Shown here piece by piece: positions 46,437-57,492 of a stretch of 64,000 nt of DNA. A program made the translations under genes and the position numbers. How positions within the stretch are numbered: the stretch's first letter is position 1; each line of letters starts with the position of its first letter. Source of the stretch: Isoetes taiwanensis. Lineage: Eukaryota > Streptophyta > Lycopodiopsida > Isoetales > Isoetaceae. The DNA lies in NCBI GenBank assembly GCA_021234155.1, contig JAJEKV010000042.1, positions 857,864 through 921,863 of the forward strand. Reading direction: 5' to 3'. A model generated the notes under the pieces. The model ran no database searches and was not told where the DNA came from. It saw only the letters and a list, made by a program, of their open reading frames with translations.

Positions 46437-46654
46437 TTCCTAAACTAATCAGGTGTTGCCTTTTTCTTTGCAGACCGTGCTTGATTGATTTCACCTAAGA
46501 GCTTGTCTATCTCCCCCAATTCGTCCGCACACAGGTCCTTTGTTGCGTGAGCACCTCTAACCTAGTCGTAATCAACCGGCTGAGAGGAAAGGGAAGCTTG
46601 GTTGCTAGCACCACAGATTGGAGCAGAAAAAGCTTGGGAGACATCAGCGCTTGC

Positions 46655-46836
46655 GAGCGTCTGATTTAACAACCACCGTCATGTTTGAACCAGCATGAAA
46701 TAACAAAAACTCTGTGTATTTTTTCTCTCAATGTGGTTTTAACATGACACTCACTAAAAATTTCGTTAAGTCCACAAAAACCTCGTGTGTTTTTTTTGGT
46801 TCAAACATGACAGTGGTTGTTAAATACCACAATCAG
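46655..46836. mobile_element. palindromic MITE, copy 2, with an 11-bp target duplication
   Basis: Closely similar to 7029-7208, with inverted ends around TTTAACAACC and GTCATGTTTGAACC. It is flanked by exact 11-base direct repeats TCAGCGCTTGC (46644-46654 and 46837-46847), the length produced by Mutator-like transposases. The surrounding LINE sequence resumes on both sides. Confidence 0.82.
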
Positions 46837-46839
46837 TCA

Positions 46840-48420
46840 GCGCTTGCAGCAGAATCTGCTTCAGAGGTTTGTGGACCATTCAAATTTGCTGGTGGAATAG
46901 CTGGAACAACTCAGGATGCAGGAATCGACAGAGGAGATCCTCCACCGGCTGGAGAGCCAACACATCTGCTCGGGGTCCCTTTTGGCATGGATATCTCTAT
47001 CTCTGACGCGTGGGATCAGATCTTATTTGGTCTCCAGAGGCATCTTCCACCTTCTCTATTTGGAGAGGAGCATCTTTATCGAAGGCAGCCAGGATATAGG
47101 TTGATAAGTCAGTGCTTTGCAGCACGCATGTTTATGCGGTTTCCGCTCTTTTAGCGTCGTCCAGCAAGTTCAAGGATATCTCTGCTCTAGAGCGTAATCT
47201 TGTATTTGTGGGGGGGTGGGGAAGGGGGGATGGATGAAATGGGGGCAATAGTTAAAGTTGTATGGAGCAAGCGCACCCGTCCCAAAAAGCATGGTGGCCT
47301 AGGAATGCTGGACATGGCTATGCATGGAAAGCTTCTAGCTTCTAAGCTTATTTGGCAAGTCCTTTCCACGGACTTGCAATCTTCTGGAGCATGTCTCATT
47401 GCTCAGTCATTGCAGCACTCGCGTGCTTTTGTTAAGCTAACTATTCAACCTCCCCTACCTTGGGCGTTACTGTATCCTCTTGCTCCTTCTCCACATGCTT
47501 AGCCATTGTTGAAGGGCTTACTTAAGGCATGGGATGTTGTTAGACCTCTCATCACATTTCAACCCGCTACCTGGTCTCAGACCACTTCGACTTTTTTGTG
47601 GGTTCCTATAGGCAATCTCCTCCTGTCCGCGACAATGCACCCTACCACTCAATGCAGATGGAAAGCTGGGGGGTTAACTCTTTAGAGGCATGGTATGAGA
47701 ATGGACGTCTTCTTTCTTGGGGCTTCCTAACTGTGCTGAGCACATGATCTGGAGCTTGCTTCCAGGTATTTCTTTTGGTAAAGGATTTGTCCAAAAACAT
47801 TATGCATACCTGATGGCATCTAGACCTCAACCGAGCTTAGACTAGAAGAGACTCACTTTTCAAAGGTATCGAGTTTTGTTTGGTGTAAGGGCATCCCCTC
47901 AAAGCAGTCAGTACTTCTTTGGTAGATTGCTCATCGAGCGCTTCGAATGAATGCTAGAGTGCATTCTTTCAAACCAATCATGAGCCCTTTATGCCAAGTT
48001 TTTAAGTCTGCCCCAAAAACGATTGAGCATTGCTTCTACCTTTATCCTGACATTTAGTGTATTTGGGAATGGACGCGTACTTGTTTTTTCCATCGCCCTA
48101 ACAGTCCGCACTTGCTATTGGATTTATTTCCTGCAAATTGGCCTCGCCTGAAGAAGCTTGCCTTTAATATCTGTAGGGCCATCATTTGTTGGGTCATCTG
48201 GAAGAGAAGAAATCAGCTAATTTTTAGAGGAAAGTTTTGTGATGCTCACTCATTGCTTCAAAAGGTTAAGTCCAGACTGTACAATCAATTTCAAGTGTCT
48301 ACATTACCAAATTAGGAGAAGGCCAGGACTTGGGGAGATTATCTCCACCTCATCTAGTCCTTCTATGGGGTACTTCATTTTCTCTGTAATATAAATTTTG
48401 TCGTCCTTCAAAAATATATA
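46840..48420 (+). mobile_element. 3' part of an L1-like LINE (reverse transcriptase C-terminus)
   Basis: Reading in shifting frames gives LLGVPFGMDISISDAWDQI, YRLISQCFAARMF, a block around HGGLGMLDMAMHGKLLASKL (47290-47350; GGLG is typical of the region after the LINE thumb) and a zinc-binding zf-RVT-like block IPSKQSVLLW..AHRALRMNARV, SPLCQVFKSAPKTIEHCFY (47880-48060), then VIWKRRNQLIFRG (48190-48230). Several stops and shifts make it inactive. The 3' end near 48410 lacks a clear poly(A) tail. It is AT-richer and of a different LINE type from the element at 31.5-36.6 kb. Confidence 0.72.
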
Positions 48421-48534
48421 TGTATACAAGAAATTTAATGCGTCCTACGGTGCATGTTCGAGCTTTAGCATGTTCCTATGCTGCAAGTTCTTGTCGTGCC
48501 CTACATTCTAAAAGAATGTCTTGAGAATACTCTA

Positions 48535-49245
48535 AATTCATAGATTCTCTAAGATTCTACCAAGGTTCTCTTGGAAGTTTCGTGGAGATTCCTCTAAATT
48601 TTATAAGATTCCCTCTAGATTCCATTACATTTCCGTAGATTCTCCAAGATTCTATGATGATCCCCTTAGATTCCCTTAGATCCCTTTAGATTTTATGAGA
48701 TTGCCTTAGGTTCCCTTACATTATATGAGATTCAAAGAGATTCTATAAAGATTCCCTTAGATACTCTAAGATTTCATCAATATTTTCCTAGATTGCCTTA
48801 GATTTTATGAAGATTCCCTTAGATCCCCTAGATTTTAAGAGATTCCCTTAGGCTTGTAAATATTTTCCTAGATTCTCTCACATTTTATGAGATTTTCTTA
48901 GATTCCGTTAGATTCTCCTGGATTCCTTTACATTCTAGAACTTTTTAGAACATTCTAAGGCTTTCTGGAACATTCTAAGACTTTCTGGAACATTCTGAGA
49001 CTTTCAAAATATCCTAGAACTTTCTGGAAGTATTTCCCTAGATTCCCTTACCTTCCCATGAATTCCTACATTCTCGAACATTCTAGAACTTATTAGAACA
49101 ATTTGAAACTTTCTGGAAGAATTTTCAAAGATTCCCCCCAGATTATGTTCTAGAATTTTCTAGAATATTTTGGAACTTTCTAGCAGATTCTAGAACTTTC
49201 TAGAGCCTTCCAGAACATTCTAGAACTTTTTTGAACTAGTTAGAA
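48535..49245. repeat. reverse-orientation minisatellite with heat-shock-element-like arrays
   Basis: The left part repeats AGATTCCCTTAGATT-type units, the reverse complement of the GAATCT array. From about 48930 it changes to TTCTAGAACATTCTAGAAC and ACTTTCTGGAACATTCTAAG units. The latter contain runs of alternating TTC and GAA spaced by two bases, the heat-shock element pattern. No coding function. Confidence 0.88.
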
Positions 49246-49319
49246 TGTTATACTCCATTTTATCTTAACTGGATTATTACCCTTAAGTATATTTGAAACA
49301 TAAATTATTCATAGAATTA

Positions 49320-49390
49320 ATGCTTGGTCTAGTGGTTAGAATGGGGGGATGGGGGGTCAATGACCAGGGTTCAAATCCCCCACACAATAT
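49320..49390 (+). mobile_element. tRNA-like SINE head
   Basis: Box A TGGTCTAGTGGTTAGA (49325-49340) and box B GGTTCAAATCC (49368-49378) lie 43 bases apart, as in tRNAs, but the anticodon region is a G-rich run, so it is not a working tRNA. The repeats at 49430-49775 may be its body. Confidence 0.65.
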
Positions 49391-49429
49391 AAAAATTTTA
49401 AAAGCCTTTCCTTAAAGGATAGCATTCAA

Positions 49430-49775
49430 CGTGGGCCGTAGGATCTTGGACCCGATCAAGGGCCGAGATCGTGCCATGTGGCAAAAATCTAAAGCAACAT
49501 GAGCCGTAGGATCCTAGATCGACGATCAAGATCAAGAACAACCTGGACCGTATGATCGATTACATATAATTCCCAAAGCCATGTGCACCGTAGGATGTGT
49601 CCCAAAGCAACGTGAGCCGTAGGATCTCGGACCGACGATCAGGATCAAATCAACCTGGACCGTAGGATCGCTTACATATAGTCTATACACAAACTCCCAA
49701 GCCATATGGGCCGTAGGATACGTCCCAAAGCCACGTGAGCCGTAGGATCTCGGATCAACGGTCGGATTTAGGAGG
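49430..49775. repeat. CCGTAGGAT repeat cluster
   Basis: Eight occurrences of CCGTAGGAT (one as CCGTATGAT) alternate with CACGTGAG, CAACCTGGA and ACGATCA(A/G)GATC phrases. Two longer internal copies are recognisable, near 49490-49560 and 49605-49680. Confidence 0.8.
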
Positions 49776-51183
49776 ACAAACATAAGAACATATATATATC
49801 AGATATAGATTATGCTTTAAAAAGCAACCTTCCCTTTAAGGGATCTATACACATGATAAATGCAATGAAATCTAGGAATTTAAAACTTAAATTATTAAGA
49901 ACACATAATAGCCCATATATCGTTGCATGATGATGTTGCAGTCTAGTCATAAACATTATAAATCCCGAATCCAAGTGAGAAAAGCTAACCTGCCACCGTC
50001 ACAAGATAGAACACGTGTTAGTACAGGTGCCAGCATGTGGAAGAGAGTGTCAATGCTTTTTATGAAACCTCCCTTGCTATCGGTGTGTCGAGGAATCAAG
50101 GAAATTATGAGCTAGCCAAATTCATGCATGCAACATATTTTTACTTGCACTTAGTATGAAAACTAATTCCCCAACACATATCTTTAAAATTAACTACATT
50201 TATCTTATGAGAATCATCTACATTATAACCCCAAACAAAAATGTCCAGCTTGACAAGTCTACCCCTTGTTTTATAAAAATAGACAAGACTTTTGAGCCAT
50301 AAATCCGTCTAAGGGACCAAAATACATGACAATGACAATCTATTGTTATCTAACCTGGTTTTCTTGAATATGTGATTCAGGCTCCTCTTCAAACTCCAAA
50401 TAATTAGATTCTCCCATTTCTTCTGCCATTCCTTCCATAATCCAGTGCTCTAGCAAGGCAAATGTATATACTAAATATGATGATCTGTCAATAAGCTGGC
50501 ATCTATTTAATTCGAAGGCATACTAATATTGTAAATAGAGATAGAATCCAGAAATTATAATGTAAATTTTGATCATATAAGTACCTTATTCTTGGCTGGC
50601 TTTGATATCGAAACTTTGCCTCAAAATATTATGATGGTTATCAATCAATGGATAAAATCTTAGCTTCAGGATAAAACCGTTCCTCCCATATAGTATACTT
50701 CAAAAAACCTTTGCTTTTCGTGTTTAGAGGGATCTCTACATAATCAGCTTAATCAACAAAACTAAAACTCAAGATAGATATAGAACAAGTGTTTGATTCT
50801 ACCTTATATCTGTTCTATAGATGCTAAACTGTCATAAAACCTCCAGGGCAGAGTGAGCCCATATGCAAAATACGACCTGTCCTGGGCAAAATCCGGCCTG
50901 TTCTGGGTGTTATCGGCCTGCCATGGCCACAGCTGCTGAGTCTGGAATGTACAGAGGTCGCAGCCTGAACAGGCTCGAGCAATTTAGCAAACAATAAGGC
51001 TTTTCGTTTCCAATAATATTTCTTTTCGTTTCAAATTCCAACCCCATTCCAACCTTTAAAACCTTATTACCTTTTTTAATTTATATTCTAGATCCTTCTT
51101 CTATACAATATGTCCATTATTATAATCCAATGAGTCTTTAAGGAAAATCTTGTAATTATGTTGAAGAGTAGAGCACCAATAGT
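49776..51183. other. AT-rich intergenic DNA
   Basis: No recognised gene. It may include the 3' non-coding part of the Penelope-like element, whose end I could not define. Confidence 0.45.
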
Positions 51184-53160
51184 TTACCTATTAAATTGAT
51201 CCATGCCCTCAATGATTCGATTTTTATAATCTTGTTGTTGCTCCACCGGTGCTCCTGGGGTGCAAGCATTATGAATTGTTTTTTTAACAATGGTCTTAAG
51301 CCTATCTAGGCAAAAGCCATTAGCTACGAACACATCCATTGTTCTCCCCGGTTCCACCAGAAATTCTTGAGGATGATTTGCACAATCACGAGATTATAGC
51401 ACTGGCTAATTAATCTGTTCAATGCTAATTGTATAAATTGTATATACTTAAATAGAAGCATTCTTCTTTTATCAAACCACGTCGTAATAAACAACCCTTT
51501 TGCTTGATTAGCCACTTAAATATGCATGTTTAAAAAATTACATCTGGGGAGTGCAGAATCATATTGTAAGAACAGTTGGCTTGTTTCTTCCTTTTTAATT
51601 TCTAGGAACTCCAATGGATAAATCCAAAACGAATTATCAATATTGCTTGGTTGCGACAGATTCCATAATAGGATTATTTATCGCCCCCAAGTCATCCATG
51701 TATCTATAATTTCCTATAAGCAATGCAAAAGTTCTGTTTTTCCCAACTTTGCCAACCTCCCAATAAATTTATACTCATAGAACATGATATACAGATTACA
51801 CCATAAAGGAGAGCAGGAAAACCCCATCAAGATTCCTTTGATTTGTTTCCATACTTTATCTCCCACTTGTATACAACAATTAGCAAGCAAAAAATTATTC
51901 ATGGTAATGAGATCTTGGGGTGTAAACTCAAAATAAGATTCCAAATTTGGAATATTCTTTCTCCATGAAGATTTGTACTTTGATTCCCCATAGTGAACAC
52001 ATAACTTTAGAGGATGTTTAAGGTGGAATGCTTTATAAAATAGTGTTTCACAAATAGTTGTCATTCCATCATCTCCAAATAAAGGTATGGACTCATAACA
52101 TCGCGTAATATCAGCAACCCATATGTAACTTATTCTTTGGGATAAATTGACCACTAGATCTATAGTGGAATCAATCCACCAAAAAGATCTAGTTTGTACC
52201 CCCATAAACCTTTTAATCTTAAAGTCCAAAGTCCAAAAGATCTCTCTAAATATTGGGACCATCGCTTGTATAACTGATGTTATACAACTAGCCATATTCG
52301 AAAAGATACAACAAGATGCATTAGTTAACCATCTAATTTCTTTTTATGGACTTTGTATGTCGTCATTAAATAAGGTAACCCTAATTTATTATCAACATTC
52401 ATCTTAGCAATTCCTTTCATTTTATACACAAGAATGCATACTTGATTGCTATAGGTGCACTAGGGTAACCATCCTCGTCATAACACATAGCAAAATCCGA
52501 GCTATTAACTCTTCTTATGGCCGCTTTCCGAATATAATTCTTGCATATAAAGACAGAAGTGTTCTCCGCTTTATCTGCACCGGAAATATACAAATGTTCA
52601 TGTAGCCATTTTGCTTCCATATTATATTCCACTGTATAGGTTTTTTTAGAAACCCTAATTCTCTTTCTTTTGTCACGTTTTGCCTCATGTACCAATTGTT
52701 TGATCTTCCATTTAATAAATGTTTACGTTTCATCAATCTTAGATGTATGTAATTCCCCAAAATGGTATTCTAGAAATTGGATAGTTTGTTCCTATGCTTT
52801 AAGTACTTCCAAAATAACTAGTCCCATATTAGGTTCTTCAAGGTAGATATGATTTAAACCATATTTTATATCATCCCTTGTAAAATGACATATATCTATG
52901 GAAAGTATTGTAACATGTTTACATCCATCTCCTTCAATATCCAGACAGGGTTGGAACCATGTAGTGTGTTCACAAAAGCAACTCAAATTACTCAAGCATG
53001 AGAAATTGCAGAACGTATCCTTTGGTTTAGATCAAGAGGTTTTGATACTTGGAAGATATTTCCAACCATACACTATCTTATCTAATACATTTGGATCCTC
53101 GATACCAAGGCCATCCATGCAACAAGTGATAAATAACCTTTTCACATTAACTAGTTCCAT
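51184..53160 (-). pseudogene. Penelope-like reverse transcriptase (ORF2), frameshifted
   Basis: Proposed start is the ATG at 53160 (MELVNVKRLF); the end is a TAA at 51184, about 655 codons with several frameshifts and stops. In order: an N-terminal region with LDIEGDGCKHVTILSIDI; LPYLMTTYKVHKKK (about 52340-52380), then NMASCITSVIQAM; FWWIDSTIDLV; motif A ADITRCYESIPL; motif B GILMGFSCSPLWCNLYIMF; motif C YRYMDDLGAINNP (about 51680-51716); a thumb with IYPLEFLEIKKE; then FDKRR...FKYIQFI.L and CYNLVIVQII. YKVHK, the GxxxG(x)SCSP-type motif B and RYxDDL.xINNP fit Penelope-like elements and their relatives better than LINE or LTR enzymes. No GIY-YIG endonuclease was recognised, so it may be an endonuclease-lacking or otherwise unusual lineage. 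Confidence 0.7.
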
Positions 53161-53354
53161 GATCTATTAACATACAATAAGTGTATATAATAGGTATCAC
53201 TAGTTTTATCTTTAACAATTTTGAATCTCCCCATAGATAGAACTAAAAACTTATAAGCAACTTGCATTTCGTGCATGGAGTACAAAAAACTCTCTTAAAA
53301 GAGAATAAACATTTTTTTCTTTCAAACAAGTAGAAGACAAAAGTCATGTTTCAA

Positions 53355-53850
53355 TTAATTGCCCCATGTATAGATCAGATTATTGGGCCTCAAAGGTGAA
53401 TGAGTTTGGGCTTGATGCTGATCCACCGACACAGGGGTATTCTGAACTATCTGAACACTTTCTGAAGAGTTACTTGCCCAAGTTCTTCTTCCATCATTAG
53501 GCATTCTCCCCCCCTCTTCCAAGTGGGTGTCTACCACCTCTTGGCATGGGGGTGCCTCTATCCACATAGCCACCTCTATAAGGTTGCTCGTATCTCTCGC
53601 TTCCTCTATTATGTCTGCCACCACCTCTATGTACACCTCTATTCTCACTTCTACCTCTTCTCCTATTCCTTCTATCCAGTGCACCTTGGGAATCTTCCAG
53701 ATCTCTTGGTCTCTTTATCATTGGAGTGTTATAATCCGAGAATCTGGGTGGTTTAATCAACCTTTCAATATATCCCAGTCCATTTTCATTGCGGTCCCCA
53801 AATAACTTAGCTTCTAGATTATTAACATATTCAAGGAGTCCTTCCATCAT
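53355..53850 (-). pseudogene. RGG-rich ORF1 upstream of the reverse transcriptase
   Basis: From the ATG at 53850 the frame begins MMEGLLEYVNNLEAKLFGD, a short helix-forming segment, then runs into an Arg/Gly-rich region (RRNRRRGRSENRGVHRGGG, YRGGYVDRGTPMPRGGRH). The frame ends early, but past a run of seven C (53508-53514) another frame gives RTWASNSSESVQIVQ and a stop at 53355, so one frameshift probably split the ORF. RGG boxes bind RNA, so an RNA-packaging or chaperone role for the element is a reasonable inference. It lies 195 bases before the reverse transcriptase on the same strand. A host RGG-protein fragment is the alternative. Confidence 0.5.
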
Positions 53851-54005
53851 AAATTTTCGAATGAAATGGAAAATCAAGCATCGTTGGATCAAGGCCTTAT
53901 ATCAGGATTAGAGGTCCAGATTATGAACTAACTCCATCTAGAAACAATAGAATCTCCCTTGAAAAATAATTCCAAATGGTTCATCATGTACCATAATATT
54001 TAGTC

Positions 54006-54600
54006 TGTTAGTCCTGTACGTCCTGGTACAGGACTATTCATGCATACAACGGACCAAGTCAAGGCCAAGGACCCAGTTGCTCAGTCGTCCAAGGCCCAAC
54101 AGAAGACCAAGCAGCAGACCACGCAGTCAAAGGCCGCACCTGCCACCAAGAGGAGGCGCTCAGACAAGTGACGGGCCGTCACCGCCTGCGTCAGCGTGAT
54201 TTCAGGCATTTCAAGAGGCACCGCCAGTGTTCTTGCAAATCAGGCCTCCTTCCAGGAGTCGGCACCGAAATCAGTCAGAGTGTCTATATTGGGCCAAAGG
54301 CCATTGTACTATATATATGAGTAGAGCTAGCCCATGAGTTTTTAGATGAGTTTTGAGTCTTGTCTCACTTCTGTTTTCTCTCGATTGCGAGAGCTCATGT
54401 ATCTTTATTGACATCAAGGAGTTGTTCTCATTATTGTGATCTTATTGTTCTCTTTTGTTCTCTCTTTTCTCTTTGCCCTTGTTCTTTTTGCAAATCCCGC
54501 GTGACATAGCTCCCGGATTCTCCTGTTTGATCCAAGGGTCCTCACAGAGGGTTGTCTTGCAGGAGTTCCTGAACCCAGACCCCAAACACTGTCGTTGCGG
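54006..54600 (+). repeat. probable 5' LTR and leader of the gypsy element
   Basis: A TGTTAG start at 54006 and a TATA box (CTATATATATGAG, 54309-54321) before a T/C-rich stretch suit an LTR promoter. I found no primer-binding site matching a familiar tRNA, so the LTR end is not fixed. Confidence 0.4.
54309..54321 (+). promoter_or_regulatory. TATA box of the gypsy LTR
   Basis: CTATATATATGAG sits about 320 bases before the likely gag start, in the usual place for an LTR promoter. Confidence 0.5.
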
Positions 54601-54630
54601 GTGCGATCTTTCTTTTCCTTTCTTTCCATC

Positions 54631-56567
54631 ATGGAAACTCGAGGTTTCACTCTGAAGAACTTCTTTGCCAAACGGCGGCTCATTTGGGCGCCATCAGCAG
54701 TATTTGTTCCGGGATATGTATGATACTGTTTATGACATTGAGGGTGGTCGTGTCTGCTCCAGAGCTCAGTCGGCACCGCCTACCCCTCGTGCTCATTCTC
54801 GACCCGGGGTCTCCCCCACGGTAATGCGGGCATTGCTCTCAACCTCAATCCCCACAACATACACCTGTTCAGCCCACGCCTCACTATTTCCAGACTCCTG
54901 ACAGCACCTACATTCATATACCTTCCGGCCACACCCCTCAGCCGTCACAACCTTCTTCCCCTCCTGCTGGGATGGGCTACCATCAAGTGTCCTTTGGCCC
55001 TCCCCACGTTCACGAATTTCAGTCTTCATCTTTTCATCACGCTCTTTCTGTTTACCAAACCACTGATCTCAAGCCTAATGAGGAGGGCTCTCATGACCCT
55101 TCCCCACCTGATGCTACTTTCTTTGGACCACCAGGTTTTTCAGTCCCACCCCCTTGCTCTCAGTCCTAGGCTGTTCCACCTCTCTATGCTTCTGCATATC
55201 CTCCACCAAATCCACCTGTCTATGCGCAAGTTCCGCCTTCATCTCCCACTCATAATTTGAAGCTGACTTATCCAACTTTTGGCAACACTAAAGGCAAACC
55301 TTTGGATCAGAGTACTCAAGCCCATATGGAGGAATTCGAAGCCTTGGCCATTCTGAATGGTGGCCACAACTCAAATTTCATATCTTTTCGACCACGCTCC
55401 GAGGCGCCCCTCATCAGTGGTTAATGGCCAACAAAAGTCACTGGAAACAAAGTTGGCATGACATGAAAACAACATTCCTTTCTCATTATGGCACCACAGA
55501 TGATGATCAACTTCTTCTCAAGCAACTCAATGACCTTCAGCAAGAGCCCACAGAGTCAGCCAGGGATTTTGCGGACCGTCTATACATTCGTCGAGTAAAC
55601 TCCAGGAGTACCCCCACGCAAAGCCGATTCTTATGCGGTTTTCTGCGGAGGCCTTCCTCTGCCATTCGACTCATGCCGAGAATATCTGCGTCCAAAGTCT
55701 CCGGAGCAGGAGCCATTGAATTGGTCAATCACTTTCGGTCAATGTTTCTTCTCGGTATTGCTCTCCACGGAACTCCCTTTCATGCCCCGTCATGGTTCCA
55801 CGTAACTGTTTCAGCCTCGGCAAAACAATCCACAACGCTCCACGGATCTCGGTGTCATATTTGTAAATATCAAGGCCATCGGCCAATGAATGCAACTCCT
55901 CAAAGCGGACCTCCTCCTCGCGTAAAGGTGCAATATGTGCAATCACGCCACGGAGGAATGCACTCGTTCTCATCCTACACCCGCCGGGAATAAAATGGTC
56001 TTTCAAGTCCGGACCACGCCTCAACAACAACGGTCATATACGCCTCGGCAATATCAAACTCAACAACCTCGGCGGTATCAACAAAGCGGCAATCTCGGCC
56101 GACCCCGGGGACAAGGCAACCGTCCTCCTTTTGATCCTTCAAAGGCTCAATGTTATCATTGTCATGAATGGGGTCACACCACCACGGCGTGTCCTCAACT
56201 TCCTCAAGTTCAAGTCCAACTTTCAGGTTCCAATCAACCAGCTTCAGTACGTCTCACGGCTTATCAACTATGGGTGGCCAACGGTAAACAAGGCCCTCGT
56301 CCTGTTTTGAGGAAGCCCCCTCGGCCGCCTCAACAACAGCGACCTCAGCAAGCAACCTCTACCTCCCATCCTATGGATCAACAAGCCCAAAAGGAGATTT
56401 ATCAGGCACTGAACCCTCCAGTCCAGCAGTCCAATTGGGTTGGTCTCGTCACACGTCACACAGGGGCTTCACGCCCTTTGACCATCATCCCTCACGACAC
56501 GCAACCCGCTTTTGCTGTGGACACAGTCCCTCATGAAGAGAAAAAAAAAAGTTCATTTTGCACCTGA
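54631..56567 (+). pseudogene. gypsy gag, frameshifted
   Basis: A possible start is the ATG at 54631 (METRGFTLKNFF). Read in changing frames: a Pro-rich N-terminus; LTYPTFGNTKGKPLDQST and EEFEALAILNG (about 55260-55365); a capsid block with TLRGAPHQW, SWHDMKTTFLSHYGTTDDDQ and LNDLQQEPTESARDFADRLY (55390-55590); a damaged knuckle CHICKYQGHRPMN; and an intact CCHC knuckle CYHCHEWGHTTTAC (about 56152-56193) in a Gln/Pro/Arg-rich tail. Gag packages element RNA. At least three frameshifts interrupt it, near 55370, 55950 and at the A10 run at 56541-56550. Confidence 0.82.
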
Positions 56568-57492
56568 TCTTGACAAACTCATGCCTCATGTCATGCCTAA
56601 AGTGAGACAAAGTATTCTTCAACTCATGCAGGCTGCGGAAGGTCGCACCCTTGCTAATGTTCACGCCACCACTAGAGCTCAGCAGCGTCAGGCAGCGCCG
56701 TCATCATCCACCAGCACCCGCTCTCAGCCTTATCCAAACATTGCTGCTGAGGTAGAGCTTCTTAAAGAAGTCTCCGCTTCTTTACCACAGACTCCAGCTC
56801 CACTGGACCCTGCGGACCCCTTTTCACATGTTCCTTTGGAACTTCAGGAAGAACTCGCCAAGATCAAGATTCCTTTGAGCCTGGCCACCATTTTGAAACT
56901 CTGTCCGGCTCTTAAAGCTCAGTTACCTCTTCCCACGGTTCTGGTTGGAGCTGTTGCGACCTCAACACCCACGGTGCACGCCACGGTGGGCAATCAGCAC
57001 ATCAATCATGTTCAAATCGATGGTGGTAGTGCCGTCAATCTTATTACTGCTAAACTCAGAAAACAATTGGGCATCAAAGAATTATACCGTGCTCCTTATG
57101 ACATCAAGTTGGCAAATGGCCATATCACGCGCCCGCAAGGTGTCACTCCTCTTCTCCATATCAGCATTGGTGATCTCAAATTCCCATTGGAATTTGGAGT
57201 TTGGAAAGCTGGAGAAGACCCTGGTGATTATGAAATGCTGGTTGGAAGACCTTTTCTCCGCCAGGCTAAGAGTATTCATTACTGGGCCACGGACCAACTT
57301 GTTATCACTGATGGACATCTCAATGCCACAATGGATCTGGAAACTGGAAAATTGATCTCTGTCGAGAATGCAGAACCTTCAATCTCAGACACAGACTCTG
57401 AAGAAGCACAAAATATTTATCATGTTCAAGCTCCACCGCGGGTCTGCCTCTCTCATCCTACCCGGAGTATGCCGATCCTTGGGGGGAGATGA
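56512..57492 (+). CDS. gypsy protease region
   Basis: A 326-codon open frame. After a KKVHFAPDLDKLMPHVMP entry and a low-complexity linker, the retropepsin-like domain shows VQIDGGSAVNLITAKL (about residues 164-181), where DGGS stands for the catalytic D(S/T)G as in several plant gypsy lineages, and MLVGRPFLRQ (about 242-251). It cleaves the polyprotein. It overlaps the end of gag in another frame and loses frame to the reverse transcriptase near 57450, where PEYADPWGEM continues in the pol frame. In an active relative these would be one polyprotein. Confidence 0.82.
   Translation: MLWTQSLMKRKKKVHFAPDLDKLMPHVMPKVRQSILQLMQAAEGRTLANVHATTRAQQRQAAPSSSTSTRSQPYPNIAAEVELLKEVSASLPQTPAPLDPADPFSHVPLELQEELAKIKIPLSLATILKLCPALKAQLPLPTVLVGAVATSTPTVHATVGNQHINHVQIDGGSAVNLITAKLRKQLGIKELYRAPYDIKLANGHITRPQGVTPLLHISIGDLKFPLEFGVWKAGEDPGDYEMLVGRPFLRQAKSIHYWATDQLVITDGHLNATMDLETGKLISVENAEPSISDTDSEEAQNIYHVQAPPRVCLSHPTRSMPILGGR

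Noticed and set aside
45280-46460. Extension of the fold-back element to a CACCTGATT/AATCAGGTG pair
   Set aside because: Only about 12 bases match and alignment fails beyond; it could be chance.
49320-49390. A working tRNA gene
   Set aside because: The anticodon arm is replaced by G runs and the acceptor stem does not pair; a SINE head is the better reading.
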